64,000 nucleotides of DNA, taken from Agapanthus africanus (Eukaryota > Streptophyta > Magnoliopsida > Asparagales > Amaryllidaceae). Shown here piece by piece: positions 1 through 12,900 of this stretch. The notes under the pieces are model-generated. The model was not told the origin of the DNA. It was given only the letters and a program-made list of their open reading frames with translations, and searched no databases. Both the position numbers and the translations under genes were made by a program. How positions within the stretch are numbered: position 1 is the first letter of the stretch; the number at the start of each line of letters is the position of its first letter. The stretch spans positions 515,688,986-515,752,985 of the forward strand of contig JASDDO010000019.1 in assembly GCA_030015575.1 (NCBI GenBank), written 5' to 3'.

Positions 1-426
1 GGTCCGTGAGCTCCTCAATGTAGCCAATCATCTTAAGCACGTGTTCCGCTACCGATGATCCGACGGCCAATCTTGCCGAAAATAACTTCTTCGACACTTC
101 GTATCTTGCGATACGAGATTGCTCTCCATACAGTTCTTTTGTATGAAGAAATATGGATTCCAGGTCCATATTCTCGTGCCTCCTCTGATGTTCATTGTCC
201 ATAGAGGCAAGCACGAGGCACTTGGCCTTCGCGCAGTCTAGTTCCCAGGCTTACGGATTTCCTTATCCGCGACGCTGGTTTTGGGACCTGGGACAGGGGG
301 AGCTTTGGTGGTAAGAAGATACCCCAGCTTGTCGTAAGTGATTGCCATCTTGACATTCCTGAGCCAATCTTTGTAGTTTGGCCCTGTCAGTATGTTTTTA
401 TCTAGGAGTAACTTAAGTCCAGTCAT
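1..426 (-). pseudogene. gag N-terminal fragment of element B
   Basis: Start of a copia gag reading frame. The ATG is at 426-424 and the predicted protein opens MTGLKLLLDK, near-identical to the gag start of element A (35890 downward). The motif GPNYKDWLRN, typical of plant copia gag N-termini, is present. A one-base deletion relative to A near 249-250, in the run after DKEIRK, shifts the frame and ends the product after about 62 residues. Past that point the A-like sequence continues in another frame to the window edge. Non-functional as it stands. Confidence 0.85.
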
Positions 427-2511
427 GTCGATTGGTCGCTGCAATTAGGAGAGAGAAGAAACACTCAGCATGATCCTCTTGCAAGTTTAGAATGGTTTTT
501 AGTTTGTCTAAACAGGATGGCTCCTACTGTTTCTCGAATCCCTCCTCAAACCAAAAAGGAAGAATTAGTCAGGATCAATCCCACCGTACAATACTTGCTT
601 AACCGTTCAGCCAGGCCAGTGTTGGTACTTCGAGGGAGGTTTTCCAACGCTTTCGCGAAGTTCCTTAATTAAATAACCTCTTTTCCCTGGGGGCGTAGCC
701 CCGCTAACACCTTTCTAGACACCTACTTGGTTTATAGCATTGATCGTTAAGTGAGAAATTTCCCGAGGAGTAGCATATACTCACAGTAGGATCGAGATCC
801 AAATATCATCGCGTGACGAAACTGAAGGAATCCTACCAGAATCATCACACTCCAAATGGTATGCAACACTAGCAAGTTTCAGTTCTTTTGGAACTCCCGA
901 TGTGGATTTTTGCCCCATGCTCTTATGACCTTGACTTTGGCCAACAAATCATAAGTTACATGTCAAGTTCTTCCCGTCGTTCTCTAGGTTAATTTGAATC
1001 CACCCGCACCTACCCTTGACTTTGGCCAACAAGGCAGTACGACTGTTCCAAACCAATGCATCTATCTATGCTGCACATGAATACCCAATAGCTACCAATC
1101 ACTATGCCTTGACTTTGGCCAACAAACACAGCTTGAATACTATTGACTATTCATGTGAAATGACGGAGGGCTACGAATGGTTTTGGCAAAACCGTGAACG
1201 TAGTGAACTTGATATAATCGATGGAACGAGATAGCTTTTAAAAGGAGTGGCTCAAGCTCCGCATTTAAAAGTTGGTTTTGAAAAGAACCGGGTGGTTTTT
1301 CGAAAATGTTCCAACGACTTTTACTTGGTTTATTTTTCTTGCATTAGTTCTTTTAATGCGTGATATTCTTGCATTAGTTCTTTTAATGCGTCCCATCATT
1401 TAATCCTACCATTGCAGAAAACAACCAAAATATGACGTACGCTTATGCCATTCGCATTCGCCACGGGGCCCCGTCATTACCCGTTAGGTTACTTAACTAA
1501 CGACAGAGTGGGGGCTGGGCTAGCGCGGCTGTAAAACATAAGCAACGCCTAAATAATATCATATATAGATATATTGCAATGATAGCCATTTCAGATCACA
1601 GATGAATACATTGGATATACTAGGAATCCGCAATTCGTACGAGCCTGTAACGAAAGGCAGATTACACGGTCGCGGTGAATAGCCAATACCCCACCCAAGA
1701 CCCCTACGGGTGCGGCAAACTACCCGCCAAGTACCCTAAGTGAAGCAACCTCCCTCAACTCCGTGAGTAGGCCACTCGGCACTTCGGCATACCCGGTAGT
1801 TTGTGCACCCCCTCCATGGGTCTATCCTAGGAGCAAAAACAGTAAAAAGAAATTATACAATGACGGCTACAACCCCGACCCGGTTGTGCGGTCATACAAA
1901 TAATATTACATCAATTTACAAATTTACATGAATAGAAAGAAGAGAAAACTCTCGTCTCACAACCCCCGGCTATTCACCCGCGACAATCCAATGAATTCAT
2001 ATACACATTCCAGCAACATTACAGATCACAGATTTGTATAACCCCCACTAATCGACATATAGCGATTAGCAGACGTTCAATACAAATATCACATCACAGA
2101 AAAACCCGTCAGCTTAAGTCTTTTAGAAGTTCGATCAAAAATATGGATTTTCAGGCCCCAAACACAAAATTTTCGTTCTGGAAAATCTGGGCAGAAAATA
2201 CATATTCCAAAAATCCCAAAATACCCCTATGAACAAACTGCAAAAATAAAACCCCACGACCGAGTCAACTCGGCCGCGGTTCCGCGGCGGGAGCAAGCTC
2301 CCGCCGCGGAAACGCGGCGCGTTGATCGATTCAGTGGGTCGAATTTTTGCAGTTTCTTCTAAAAACCCTGAGTTGATTTTTGGTATATCTCAAATAATTT
2401 TTGCAGCACTTTGAAAATCGACAGAAAGTTTGAATTTCGGGTTTATTTCGGGACTTTTTCTCCGATCGAATTTCTAGCTACTATGCTAACATGTTAGGTA
2501 GTGTTTAACCT
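427..2511 (-). other. 5' untranslated leader of element B
   Basis: About 2.1 kb between primer-binding site and gag with no supported coding region. It holds the triplicated 17-nt motif CCTTGACTTTGGCCAAC (929-945, 1014-1030, 1107-1123), a tandemly doubled GCATTA/TAATGC hairpin (1341-1359 and 1371-1389), and a GC-rich inverted repeat (2281-2310). All three are shared in position with elements A, D and E. Confidence 0.75.
2281..2310. repeat. GC-rich inverted repeat in leader of B
   Basis: Perfect 14-bp arms, TCCGCGGCGGGAGC and its complement, separated by AA. It ends 202 nt from the primer-binding site on the element strand. Equivalent inverted repeats with different sequence lie at 15350-15389, 37725-37781 and 55216-55260. 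Confidence 0.9.
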
Positions 2512-2524
2512 GGCTCTGATACCA
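2512..2524 (-). other. Primer-binding site of element B
   Basis: On the minus strand this reads TGGTATCAGAGCC, the complement of the 3' end of plant initiator-Met tRNA. It is separated by one base from the LTR end at 2526. Confidence 0.9.
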
Positions 2525-2525
2525 C

Positions 2526-4666
2526 TGTAAGTCCATGCTACCTCTCCCGGCACTTTCGGCCATGCGGAATTTGGTGAAAAACAATTTTCTAGAGGTGGTA
2601 ACATGGACTCAAAACCGGATCTTTGTTAAACATCTAACCAACAACCTAATTAGGAGTTGTTAACTACTCGGTTAGGGGGTTATACCTTTCTTTCTTGAAC
2701 TCCTTCGTCTTCAAGCCTTGATGGTTGTCCGGATCGGCTTCACCCCGTCGTCTCCTTGCGCCAAAGATCGATCCACCTGAAAGCTTCTACCTTTGGCTTC
2801 TTCTTCGTACTTTGAAGAAACTAGTTCACTCGGTTTGCCAAACCTTGTGAACAAGAGTGAGTAGAGGAGAGTGTGTTGGGATTTTCTCTATGGTTCTTGG
2901 TTCTCAACACATGAGACAAGTGAACCATAGACTAAAGAGAGGGAGAGCAAAAGGAAGAAGATGAGAGCTCAAGAACAAGAGAGAGAATGAAAATGATAGA
3001 ATGAGCAAGACTTTTCTCACTTGGCTCTCATAATCCAAAACCATCATCACAAAAATAGTAATCAAGTATTGTGTAAATGGTTTAAGTCAAAATGGATAAA
3101 TCATTTCATGCACTCATATAGCACAAAAGAACAAGCAAGTAAAAAGTCTTTGCCATGAAATGATAGCCATTGTCATCATGATGGTCAACTAGTCCAACCT
3201 AGTCAACCGGTCAACAAAGTCAACAAGTCAACAAAGTCAACCCCTCAACAACCATGTCACCACAATACTTAATTAATATTATTGTTAATTACATATCATA
3301 TTCTCATTAGGGTTGAGCAAAAAGTCAATAGTCAACAGTCAACGGTCAACAACCCTAATGAGAATCCTCTGCCTCTGTCTCTCCGTCAACTGTGCATACA
3401 CACCCGCATTCGCGTTCCGAGGAACATGAATACAAACTGGATAAAACCAATCCCAATACGTACACTAGGATCTGGCTTAAACCAAAGCCCGCTAGTGTAA
3501 ACTGTTCGGACACTAAACGTGCACAAGTGCACGGATGTGACTGAACCCTGTCGCAAAACCATGCGACCTGTCGCAAAACCATGCGACCTCTACTCTTTTG
3601 CCTAAAGGTGAATAGCTTTCTGTGTGGGACTCTAAAGACTCGACACTACGCTGGCAGTGGGTTTAACCACAGACCGCAAGCGGCACTAGCTGTGCGTAAC
3701 GGTCCCCAGGTAGATGCCGACAAGAAGACTGACGAGGTGAAACCCATCTGAACTCCTACTGAGCCTGAATGTGACAATCTCCGTACAGTCCGGTCTGTTC
3801 GTCTGATACATCGCATGGCGGGCCTAGGGGGCGGTAAACGTCAGTCCCCTAATAGCGGTACAAGTCGTGTCGGAGTGAAGCCCAATACACCTTGAGATAA
3901 CACTGGAAGCCTACCAGTATATCTCGCTTGCCCTGGCCAGAGACTACTCGTGTAATGGCTCTCCTAGACACAGCGCGATGCCAACCCCCAATACCGGGAA
4001 AGACGAATCCTGTCTAACCGTCACTGCCTCCAAGTGCTTCGGGACTGCACCCAACTACTACCTGTTTGCATGACTCCTTTGAGCCGTGGTAGGGTAGTAA
4101 TCAAAGTACAGTGGGAACACACTCGAGGCGAAGTGACAGTGTCAAGTCAGCAGACTAAGCTGTACTCATGTCACCTGGGAACTGATAACTGACGATAGGT
4201 ATAATACCAACCGGTCAGTTCCCGACGGATCCTGTCCAGTGTACTCGTAACCCAACGAGCACCCGCATACTATCTCCAGTACGACGTGCTGACGGCTGTG
4301 GGACAGACCGTCTCCCACACTGGGATGAGAAGCGCATGCGCTAGTCTACTCCGGAGTATCGATGCCCTGTCTCGATAGTCCTACGACTAGGGACCTGCAT
4401 AAGGATGTGCTTATAGATTACCCAGCCCCACTAGTGTGACTGCCATCACAACGCTGGTAATCAAGCAAAGATCTTAAGGGCTCCACTAATGCGTATAGGT
4501 GATATAATAAAATAAACACATATACACATTGAAGTAGAAACAAACCAAGTAGCATACTACTATTTTGAGCAAGATTGTATATACAAGGTGAATATCCCAA
4601 GCTTCCATTAAGTAATATACAAACTAGTATGATACAGTAATGGCCTCTAGGGCATATACACTAACA
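2526..4666 (-). repeat. 5' LTR of element B (2141 bp)
   Basis: Begins TG and ends CA on both strands. Closely similar to the 2190-bp LTRs of element A throughout, including the LTR core block near 3781-3900. It carries a shorter GTCAAC array (six GTCAA units near 3184-3239) than A (eleven). Its partner LTR is outside the window. Confidence 0.9.
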
Positions 4667-4671
4667 GATAT

Positions 4672-7382
4672 AAATACCCATTTTTTCCTCTGTCGGGAAA
4701 TTTCCAAGTGTTGGATCTTTCCGTTGTTTAAGAACGTTCGAAGTAGTGCAAGTAACGCGATGGACCCTCAAGAAGACAACAAACCTTAACTCGATTATGT
4801 GACCGTCTTGAACTGCCCTTTGAACCTTAGGGTTTGGGGCAATACGGCGTGCCACATGTGAGGCGTTGGCTTGACCCTTCTACGGCTGGACCGTTGGTAC
4901 TGAGGCATGAAGTGAATGTTTTTAAACTTATTTCATGTGTTGAGCTGTTTCGGGAAAACTTGGGTGTTTAACTGTTCGATCGGAAGATTTAACATTTTCT
5001 GTTTATCTGGAATGTGATACAATATTTGGAATCTACAAGTAGTTATGAGATAACTGATTTGGATGTTATAAACATAGCACTTTAGTCTCACTTGATCGGT
5101 TGCCATGGAATTTTGATGTGATCAAAAGTCCGTCGCAATCACGTAGCGTACGTGGATACTCGCCGGGTAAACTTAATAGACAGCCATGCCCCATAGCCCC
5201 GACCAAGTGACTGTAGGAGAACCCCGTCGCCAAAAGCATCCGTTCGGGTGCTCGCGGCAACGGTGTTCCGCCTTAGTGCACTTCGTCGACGACATCCGGG
5301 GGTGCGGCCGTCTACTAAAGTTTGCGACGAGCATTCGATCAGTTTGTCGGGAATCTTTTTGAATTGCCCGATTACATATTGAAAAGTGTTTTCGATAATG
5401 AGACTAAAATACGGGGTTTATAAATGTTAGGCATATGATGTCTAAGGAATTCAGATGGTTAGGCATGCGATGTCTAAAGAGGTTGCGGATTCCAACTGTT
5501 GTAGTTTTAGACTTTCTTTTCTGTGACCGTAAGTGTAATATGTGATATCGCCAGTTTCGTTGCTATATGTCAACGACAATTGGGATACGCATGTTTACTT
5601 ACGTTGATGACATGTGATGTTATGTGTTGCTGGATATGTTATATTGGATCGTCGTGTTTGAATAGCCGGGGGGTTTTTATGTGAGATGAGTGTTTTTCAT
5701 TTTCATTCATGTAAAAACTTGTATGTAATATTCTTTTATTGGGGCACTTTCAGGTTGCGGAAGATGTCACCGTTGTTGTATATTATTTACTTTTCCGCAC
5801 TAGGATAGACCCAAGGAGGGGAGCACAAGTAACCGGGTTCTAGAGTCCAGTGGGAGACCATCTCGAGGAGTCGAGTCCGGGTCTCCTAACTCTATAATTG
5901 TTAGGGTTGCTTGCCGCTCTCGTAGGGGTCTTGGGGTGTGGGTTTGGCTATTCATCGCGACCGAGGAATCCGTGTTTTATACTGGCTCGTATTGAAAACA
6001 CGGACGTCCTAGTATATCCAATGTTTCATATGTTTCTTCTGCTGCGATATCTGTGATATGATCATGTGATGTTCTGTGATAGATACAGTATATAGTATAT
6101 ATGATATATTATATAGACGTTACTTATGTTTTACACCCGCGCTAGCCCTGCCCCGCTCTACCGTTAGTTACCTAACCTAACAGTGCACGAGGGGACATCG
6201 AGGCGAATGCGGATGGTATAAGTGTACGTCGTATTTATCTGTGATGTTTAGGTGGATTTAAATGATGGGACTTCATTAATGTGATTAATGAAAGAAAAGA
6301 AACCTAAGATGTTGTGGAATCGAATTTTCAAAAACAGGTAGCTACAGTTCTTGCTTTGCATCACGGTGTTCCTTGTAGAACATCCTGCACCTTATTCGAT
6401 AAGGAAAGGGCCGAGATCCCTTCACCGGGAGTGACCCCTTTAGCAATGACTGGCAGATGCTACACCTCTCGGTTTGTCTTTTGATTGCTCCTATAGTTCT
6501 TGCTTTGCACAGCGGTATATATGATATATCCTGCACCTTATTCGATGAGGAAAGGGCCGACGATCCCTTCATCGAGAGTGACCCCTTTAGCAAAACTAGA
6601 AAAGCCTCAAAAACACTCCATTTTTAAAATCATTTGATTCTACAACGATATCAAGTTCATTACGCAATAGGTTTTCAGAAAAACCTGTCGTAGCCCTCCA
6701 TCATTTCAGATAAGTAGTAGTTAGTATTCGTGCTACGTTTGTTAGCCTTTGTCAAGGCGTAGTGTGCTGTAGCTAACTGGTGCTTATCTGCTTATGCATA
6801 TGATGCAGATTGGGTTAGGGTAATCGTGCGACCTTGTTGGCCTTTGTCAAGGGTCGTGCTGGTGGGTTTAATTCAATCAGGAAATGACGGGTTGAACTTG
6901 ACTAGCATCCTATGGTTTGTTGGCCTTTGTCAAGGTCATAGAAGGTTAGGGGCAAAATTATCGGGAATTTCAAGTGTTGAAATTTGCAATGAGATTGCAT
7001 ACCTTCTATGAAATAGTTGGATCCCGATATCCGCTGCGAGTAAGAGTTACTCCTGGGAGAGTTTTACACATTATAATTAGCCGGTCTAGTAGGTGTCTAG
7101 AAAGGTGTCAATGGGGTTACACCTCTGGAAAAATGAGGTTTTCTATAATTAGGTCCGTGCGAAAGCATGGGGAACCTCCCTCAAAGTACCGACACTGGCC
7201 TGGCTGAAAGATTGGTGAACTTGTAGCGTGTAATTAATCCCGGCTAGTCTTTCCTTTTAGGGTTTGAAGGAAGATTTGATAAAAACAGTGGGAGCCATCC
7301 TGATTAGATAAAATAATAACCAATCTATTCTTGCAAGAGCATAAGCTGAGTGTTTTCTTCTCTCTCTCTCCAGGTAGCAACC
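4672..7382 (+). other. 5' leader of element C
   Basis: Untranslated leader matching the reverse complement of 52793-55000 in element E. It carries a perfect 9-bp hairpin TTCATTAAT-gtg-ATTAATGAA (6272-6292) next to GATGGGA, two copies of a roughly 105-bp module (6342-6450 and 6492-6597), and the triplicated motif in the form GTTGGCCTTTGTCAAGG (6741-6757, 6836-6852, 6919-6935). A putative TIR element interrupts it at 5074-5417. No supported coding region. Confidence 0.75.
5074..5417. mobile_element. Putative small TIR insertion in leader of C
   Basis: A 344-bp segment absent from the matching leader of element E. Its ends are loosely inverted, sharing TTTAGTCTCA about 7-9 bases in from each end and ATCG further in. 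The flanks are TTATAAAC (5066-5073) and TTATAAAT (5418-5425), a 7/8 match suggesting an 8-bp target duplication. No coding capacity. The superfamily is unclear, and roughly 30 bp of extra sequence on the left flank weakens the call. Confidence 0.4.
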
Positions 7383-7684
7383 ATATCATGCCTTAATCAA
7401 GATAATAATACGGATGTATTGACCGAACCCGCTTGTTATACTAAGCTGGGGAACGTTGGTCCCGCTCCAACTTATAATTGTTATAAGACAGAGCAGGAAA
7501 TAAGGGAATACCAAAATTCCTATGCCGTCCAAACGAAGAAAGTGCATATGATGCATCTCCTTCGGGTGTGTTCATTATAAAGAACTGTTTCTCTGTATCC
7601 TCTACGTCCTGGGTATTTGATACCGGATCAGGATCTCAAATATGTAATCTGTTACATAGGGCTACAGAAAGGTAGAGAACTGAG
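7383..7684 (+). pseudogene. Start of gag-less pol in element C
   Basis: Matches the first 100 or so codons of the pol frame of element E (52792 downward): NQDNN, DVLTEP, YKTEQE and the protease motif DTGSG are visible. As in E there is no gag. A leader of about 58 residues runs straight into the region that in element A follows the zinc knuckle. The start codon is ATA instead of ATG. One base is missing near 7540, before the ASPSGV-like stretch, and one is extra near 7659. The element D insertion cuts the frame at 7684. C keeps the Trp before the protease motif and a Glu codon where E has stops. Confidence 0.8.
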
Positions 7685-7689
7685 AAAGG
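7685..7689. repeat. Target-site duplication of element D (left)
   Basis: AAAGG, repeated exactly at 17801-17805 on the other side of element D. Confidence 0.92.
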
Positions 7690-9884
7690 TCTAAGTGCAC
7701 GGCGGCGCCCCGGCCGTCAATCCGACGGCCAAATGCGGAAACGGTGATAAACTTTAATTTTACGAACTTTGCAAACCGGCACCACCGCGCACTAAACCCC
7801 GGATCGGGCCATTAAATTAGGTCTAGCTAACTACAAGACGGGTTAGAGATATACCGAGTGATCCGAGTCCTCCGGTCTTCTCGTCATCGTCCCGATCTCC
7901 CGCGGAAACTCCGGTCGTCGCCTCCTCGCCGGAAGGGCACCACATCGCCTGTTTCTTTTACGGGCTCCCACCTCAATACCGAGGCAACTCGGGCATGAAG
8001 CTGGCAAGTCGACATGCCCAAGAAGTGCTGTAGAATGTAGTGTAGAGTATGTCTCTTTGGGGTTGGTTGCCATAGACGGAGGAATGGTCTAAAGAAAATT
8101 GGTGCTTTCAATTTTCTAGCAAATGGAATGAGATGAAGAATGCTATACACAAAAATGAATCTCTCTCATTTTTCTCATCTCCTCTCAAGAAATTGTGGCC
8201 GGCCATTCTCATTGTGAGAAGGGTGGAGGAATGAATCAAAAGGCATGAAGGGAGGTGATGGTAGGAGAAAAGCAATGGTGACCACATCCAAGAACATAAT
8301 GATCACAAAACTCACATCCAAATCAAATCCTTTCACTTCACAATAAATGCATCATGGATGAAAGTTATCATAATCAATACTTTTGCAATAAAACCCTCCA
8401 CAAAGTGTTATTTGCAAACTTGCAAATAACCCCCTCCATCGGAAAAGTCCGGCCGGGAAAGAACAAAGAAAAACCGGCCGGAACGGAATGCAAACTGGCA
8501 ACTCCAGAAAACTGGTCCCGTAATAAATTACAGGAAAACCCCAATACTGTGCATACACACCCGCATCTGTATTCCGTCCGGATACAAATGCAATGAGACA
8601 AAATCTACACTGTACTATACTAGGATCCGGCTTAAACCAAAGTCGGCTAGTTCTGTTCGTCCGATCCTGATCCGTGCAATACAGCACGTATCCGATCGAA
8701 CCCTGCCATATATCCATACGGCCACTAGTACAAACTGTCCGATCCTGATCCGTGCAATACCGTACGTATCTGATCGGACCCTGCCATATCTCCATACGTC
8801 CTCTACAGCGTTTCGCCCGAAAGCTGAGTAACTGAATGTGTGGTGGACTCTAAAGACTCGTCAATACTATGGTTGTGGATTTAACCACTAGCACGTCAGA
8901 GGTATAAGCCAATACGTAACGGGCCACCAGCTATTGACTAAAAGGGACGTCGATGAGCGAACTCATCCTGACACCCTACTGAGCCTGTCAGTGACAATAT
9001 CCGTACAGTCCGGTCCGTTCGTCTATGAGCATCGCATGTCGGGCCTAGGGGGTGGGTAAAAGTCAGACCCCCAAAAGCGGTACAAGTCGTGTCGGAGTGT
9101 AGCCCAGAACACCCTGAGATACTACTGGAATACCTACCAGTAAATCTCCTGCCTTGGCCAAGGACTTCGTGTAATGGCTCTCCTAGACACAGCGCGACCT
9201 CACCCCCAACACCGGGAGAGACGAACCCCCGAAGATCCGCTCACTGCCTCCATGTGGCTCGGGACTGTACCCAACTAAAACCTGTTTGCACGACTCCTTT
9301 GAGCCGTGGTAGGGTAGTAATCAAAGCACAGTGGGAACTCATACGAGACAAATGACGATCCCCAGGTCGATGAACTAACCTGTACACATGTCACCTGGGA
9401 ACTGCTATCTGACGTCAGGTATAAGACCAACTAGCATATTCCCGGCGAGTCCTGTCCGGTGTACTCATAACCCAATGAGCACCTGTATACATCTTAGGTG
9501 ATCCAACTGACACCAGTGGCTTGTGAGACCGGCCACCGCCCCTCGTCGGGGTCTCGACTGTATACACTAGTCTACTCTGGAGAATCGATGCCCTGTCTCG
9601 AAACTCCACGACTAGGGACCATTTAAGGATTTGCTTGTAGACCCCAGCTCTCACGTATATGATTGCCCTCATACTGCTGGCAGTCAAGCAAGAATCCTAG
9701 GGGCTCTATCAACGTGTAATAGTGACCTGTCAGGTCACCTAAAGCAGTACACGATGATAAAGGTAAACCAGATAGCATACTATCATCTCGAGTAAGACTG
9801 TCGTACCGGGATAGGTCCTCCCTCAATCATTGCAATCACGTGGCTGTGATCCAATAATTGACTCTGAGGGCACTATCTCCAACA
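7690..9884 (-). repeat. 3' LTR of element D
   Basis: 2195 bp, paired with 15606-17800. On the element strand it starts TGTTGGAGAT and ends CTTAGA. It contains a 78-bp tandem duplication (8661-8738 and 8739 to about 8810). Reading frames inside it (for example 8352-8795) recur in the other LTR only because the LTRs are copies. Confidence 0.95.
8661..8812. repeat. 78-bp tandem duplication inside D LTR
   Basis: CCGATCCTGATCCGTGCAAT recurs 78 bases later, followed by near-identical sequence ending at CCATACG. The other D LTR has the same duplication near 16577-16728, so it predates insertion. Confidence 0.8.
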
Positions 9885-9900
9885 ATCTCCCACTTGCACT
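9885..9900 (-). other. Polypurine tract of element D
   Basis: Element-strand sequence AGTGCAAGTGGGAGAT directly abuts the 3' LTR. It is the same tract as in A, C and E, marking the plus-strand primer for reverse transcription. Confidence 0.88.
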
Positions 9901-12900
9901 CAAGGCTAATTATTGCGATGTCGCATACTCACAGTCCATGTGATACCGAACACCCAACTCCTCTACTAGTCAGTCGCACAAAGCCTGTTTGCGAAACTAT
10001 GGCGTTCGAGGAATAGCCTCAGTGAGTGGATCCGCCTTGAAGTTTCTTTCTATGTCTCTCTATATCTCAAGTTCGCGGAGAAAACCATCTCCCGAAATGA
10101 GCAATACCTGTCTTAGAGTGTCTGGATGTCTGATGGGACCGAGCTCATAAATGAACTCCAAATCCAAACTTCTTAGACTGTATCGTCAACTGAACTTAAT
10201 CAGTATCCTGCGCCATGCCACCCTCAGTATTTCCTTGGACCATTTGTCCAAAATACTGCCTCTCGTCAGAAGGAAAACTATAACTCTGACAACCTCCTTG
10301 TCGTCCATGTCACCTTGGAAGCCTGGAATGATAACTGTCTCCCAAATGAGGCTGTCGTTATCATATCCCTAGAACATTCACTTATGTTCTAAAACTGCTT
10401 CCGACTGTTTCTCCAGGATTGGATCAATGTCAACTTATTGCATCTAGTGCAAGAACAACATCTGGTGTGGTACTTGACATCTCATGATTGACTCAATTGC
10501 CTAAGCAAGTGATCTGCCAATCATGCATATCCCTCTCTACTTTAGTCTATAAGACACCTTTAGAGAGGGTGACTCCATCACCTGCAGGTACACTACCGTG
10601 CCAGGAGTCGTCCATTCTAAATACTCTTAGAATGCTGTCTAAGTACCCTGATTGGGAAACCACCCAAATCTAGATCTAAAGCCATGGATCTAGTAACCAG
10701 TATGTCTGATATAATGTCCAAGTCCTTTGTGGAGAAACCACTGTGTGACGACCAAAGTATAACCGATCGTAGTATAGGAATGTCACTTCCTATTTTGTGT
10801 ATGTCATCCAAATACCAGGATATCACACCCTACTACCTTTTCAACAGATCCATCCCCTATTCTGATGAAGTCAAACCTATGACTGTTACATCAGAAATAG
10901 ATGATCTATCTCCGCTATATCTGCTTTAGTCTATAAATAGACATAAGCCAGATGTCCACCAATGCTTCCGCTGCTCCCACTGACTACGACAACCCTCTGG
11001 CAGAGTCATATAGACGTGCACTTCTAAATCTAGTTTAGAACGACGCTATACTCATCCTCCTGCCGGGTCTCGCAGCCTGGAACAATAACAATGGCAAGTG
11101 TGGGTAAACAAGAACTTCCCTGTCACCGTCTTTGAGGCTACCGGAGTACCTCTCGGGTGCCGGAAGTTACCCACCTTATCTGCGGAGTGGCCAATGGAAT
11201 GTCAAATCAGATTGAATCTTTAGGTTCCTTATCAAATCTTCAGTAATCGTTTGCGGTTCTGGAATCACTTCCAGTTCTACCATACTCCCAATACTGTTTT
11301 CTAAAAAAATCCATTTTTAATAAAACTGTGGCGAGTCTAGAACAATATCGCTATTGTTCATCCAGATGGTAGAAAATCAACCCTCGTCATAGCCTGGGTC
11401 AACCCACAAACAGCCATTACAGAAACGTGCCTTGAGTTATCCAGAGTCTAGTTTTAATCATAAGCCGGACAACTCCCCGTACCTTAACAATGTTAAGATA
11501 TGAACTGTACTATATCCAATATAGAACCAGAGGCACTGATTTAATTGAACCAGATTCAAATCATGCAGCTGTCTCCAGTGCATGTCAACTAAATGGAAGG
11601 GGGCCGATCAGCGTTACTCAACTTAGGAACACTTCTAATTATGAGTAACCTGAAAGAGAAGCAATTTCTCTTTATCATTACTGAATACCATACGCAAGTA
11701 TCTACATCTTCGATCACTTTGAAGAATCCCGATACTTGCTACACCTGGTTCTCTACTCTATTCAAATACCTATAACTCCTCAAAACTTAGACCCTGTGTT
11801 CCTACGAAACACATGTCTAAGAACTAGAGAAGTTAAAAGTAAACAGAATATAGTATGAGGACCAACCCCTCTGTCCTAATGGACACTGGACAACATACAA
11901 TACTCTGTATATGTCCGCTGAGTCTAACAACTCTTTCACTGTGTGTCGTAGGTTGAAAACTGTACTTATGGTTAAGAAGAATTACACCGCTGTTTAATGC
12001 TCCTTACCTAACCATCCACTGATATAGGTAAATGTCATCGACATAATATCAAAAGGTATATCTCACTCTATTCAAATAGACGTACAGATATATCAATTTG
12101 AAATTGGTGCATAACAACGGATATTCAAAACCAAATATTTGCCGACCGGCAAACAGCCCAGATGATCTCCTCAAATATCACCGATTACAACGAATCCCGA
12201 TATAATGAGGATGATCACCCAATTCCCAATAACTTACTCCCACTCATCATCTGTAAAACCATATAGATGTGAGAATCAAAACTGGTAAATACATACCCTG
12301 GAGCAAGTGTCTAATCGGGAAATCAGTTTTCTTTTAACAGTACACAGTTGAACTGAAACATTGAAATGTTTCGATGGGGTATCCTGGTATTCCTAGTAAT
12401 GCCTCTACCATTATCCAGATTCACAACTATAACCGCATAATTCTTTGCCACCTCTCCAAATCCCTTTATATGTCTTTAGTCGTTACCTTCTGCACACCCC
12501 TTTAGGCCAATTGGTTTTCTTCCTTCCCTACCGTTCGGCACCAGCCTATGGTTTGGAAGAAGACTATCCAATAAGCATAATGGGTGTACCGTCCTAATCC
12601 TAGGAGCACTCGCAATGCGAGAGAAGGTGAAGATAAAAGACAACCGAATAAACCTTATTCCTATTTCTCCTGGACCAGAATCCATCCCCGAACTGGAACA
12701 AGTTCCTTTCGAGTTCGTATATAACCATACGATGGAGTATCCAATAAACTGTGGATCTTCGTAGTGATACGGAGTGTCCTGGAGAAATACAAAGGTGATT
12801 TAGGATTGGCGAAGAAATACTTGGTTTGGTCGTGAATATCAGTCGCAATTTACTTTGCCCTCTTACTAATCCCTTGCTTTGTCTTAATCTTAATACCTTC

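Larger units (their letters stand above)
1..4666 (-). mobile_element. Copia element B, 5' part (runs off left edge)
   Basis: Minus-strand Ty1/copia retrotransposon of the same subfamily as element A. In element order it contains the 5' LTR (4666-2526), a primer-binding site (2524-2512), a leader of about 2.1 kb and the first part of gag. The rest lies left of the window. It sits inside the leader of element C: sequence continuing from 4667 matches, in reverse complement, the leader of element E. The 5 bases after the LTR (GATAT, 4667-4671) are the expected target duplication, to be matched at the unseen left end. Confidence 0.9.

Noticed and set aside
5066..5260. 64-residue minus-strand frame in the C leader
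   Set aside because: It falls within the putative TIR insertion, has no motif and no conserved partner.
7350..7580. Separate 76-residue gene
   Set aside because: It is the gag-less pol start of element C read past a one-base deletion, matching E at 52792-52565.
8352..8795. 147-residue minus-strand frame, repeated at 16268-16711
   Set aside because: Both lie at the same place in the two LTRs of D, so the repetition reflects LTR duplication. No family motif is seen, and the frame is not kept in the A, B or E LTRs.
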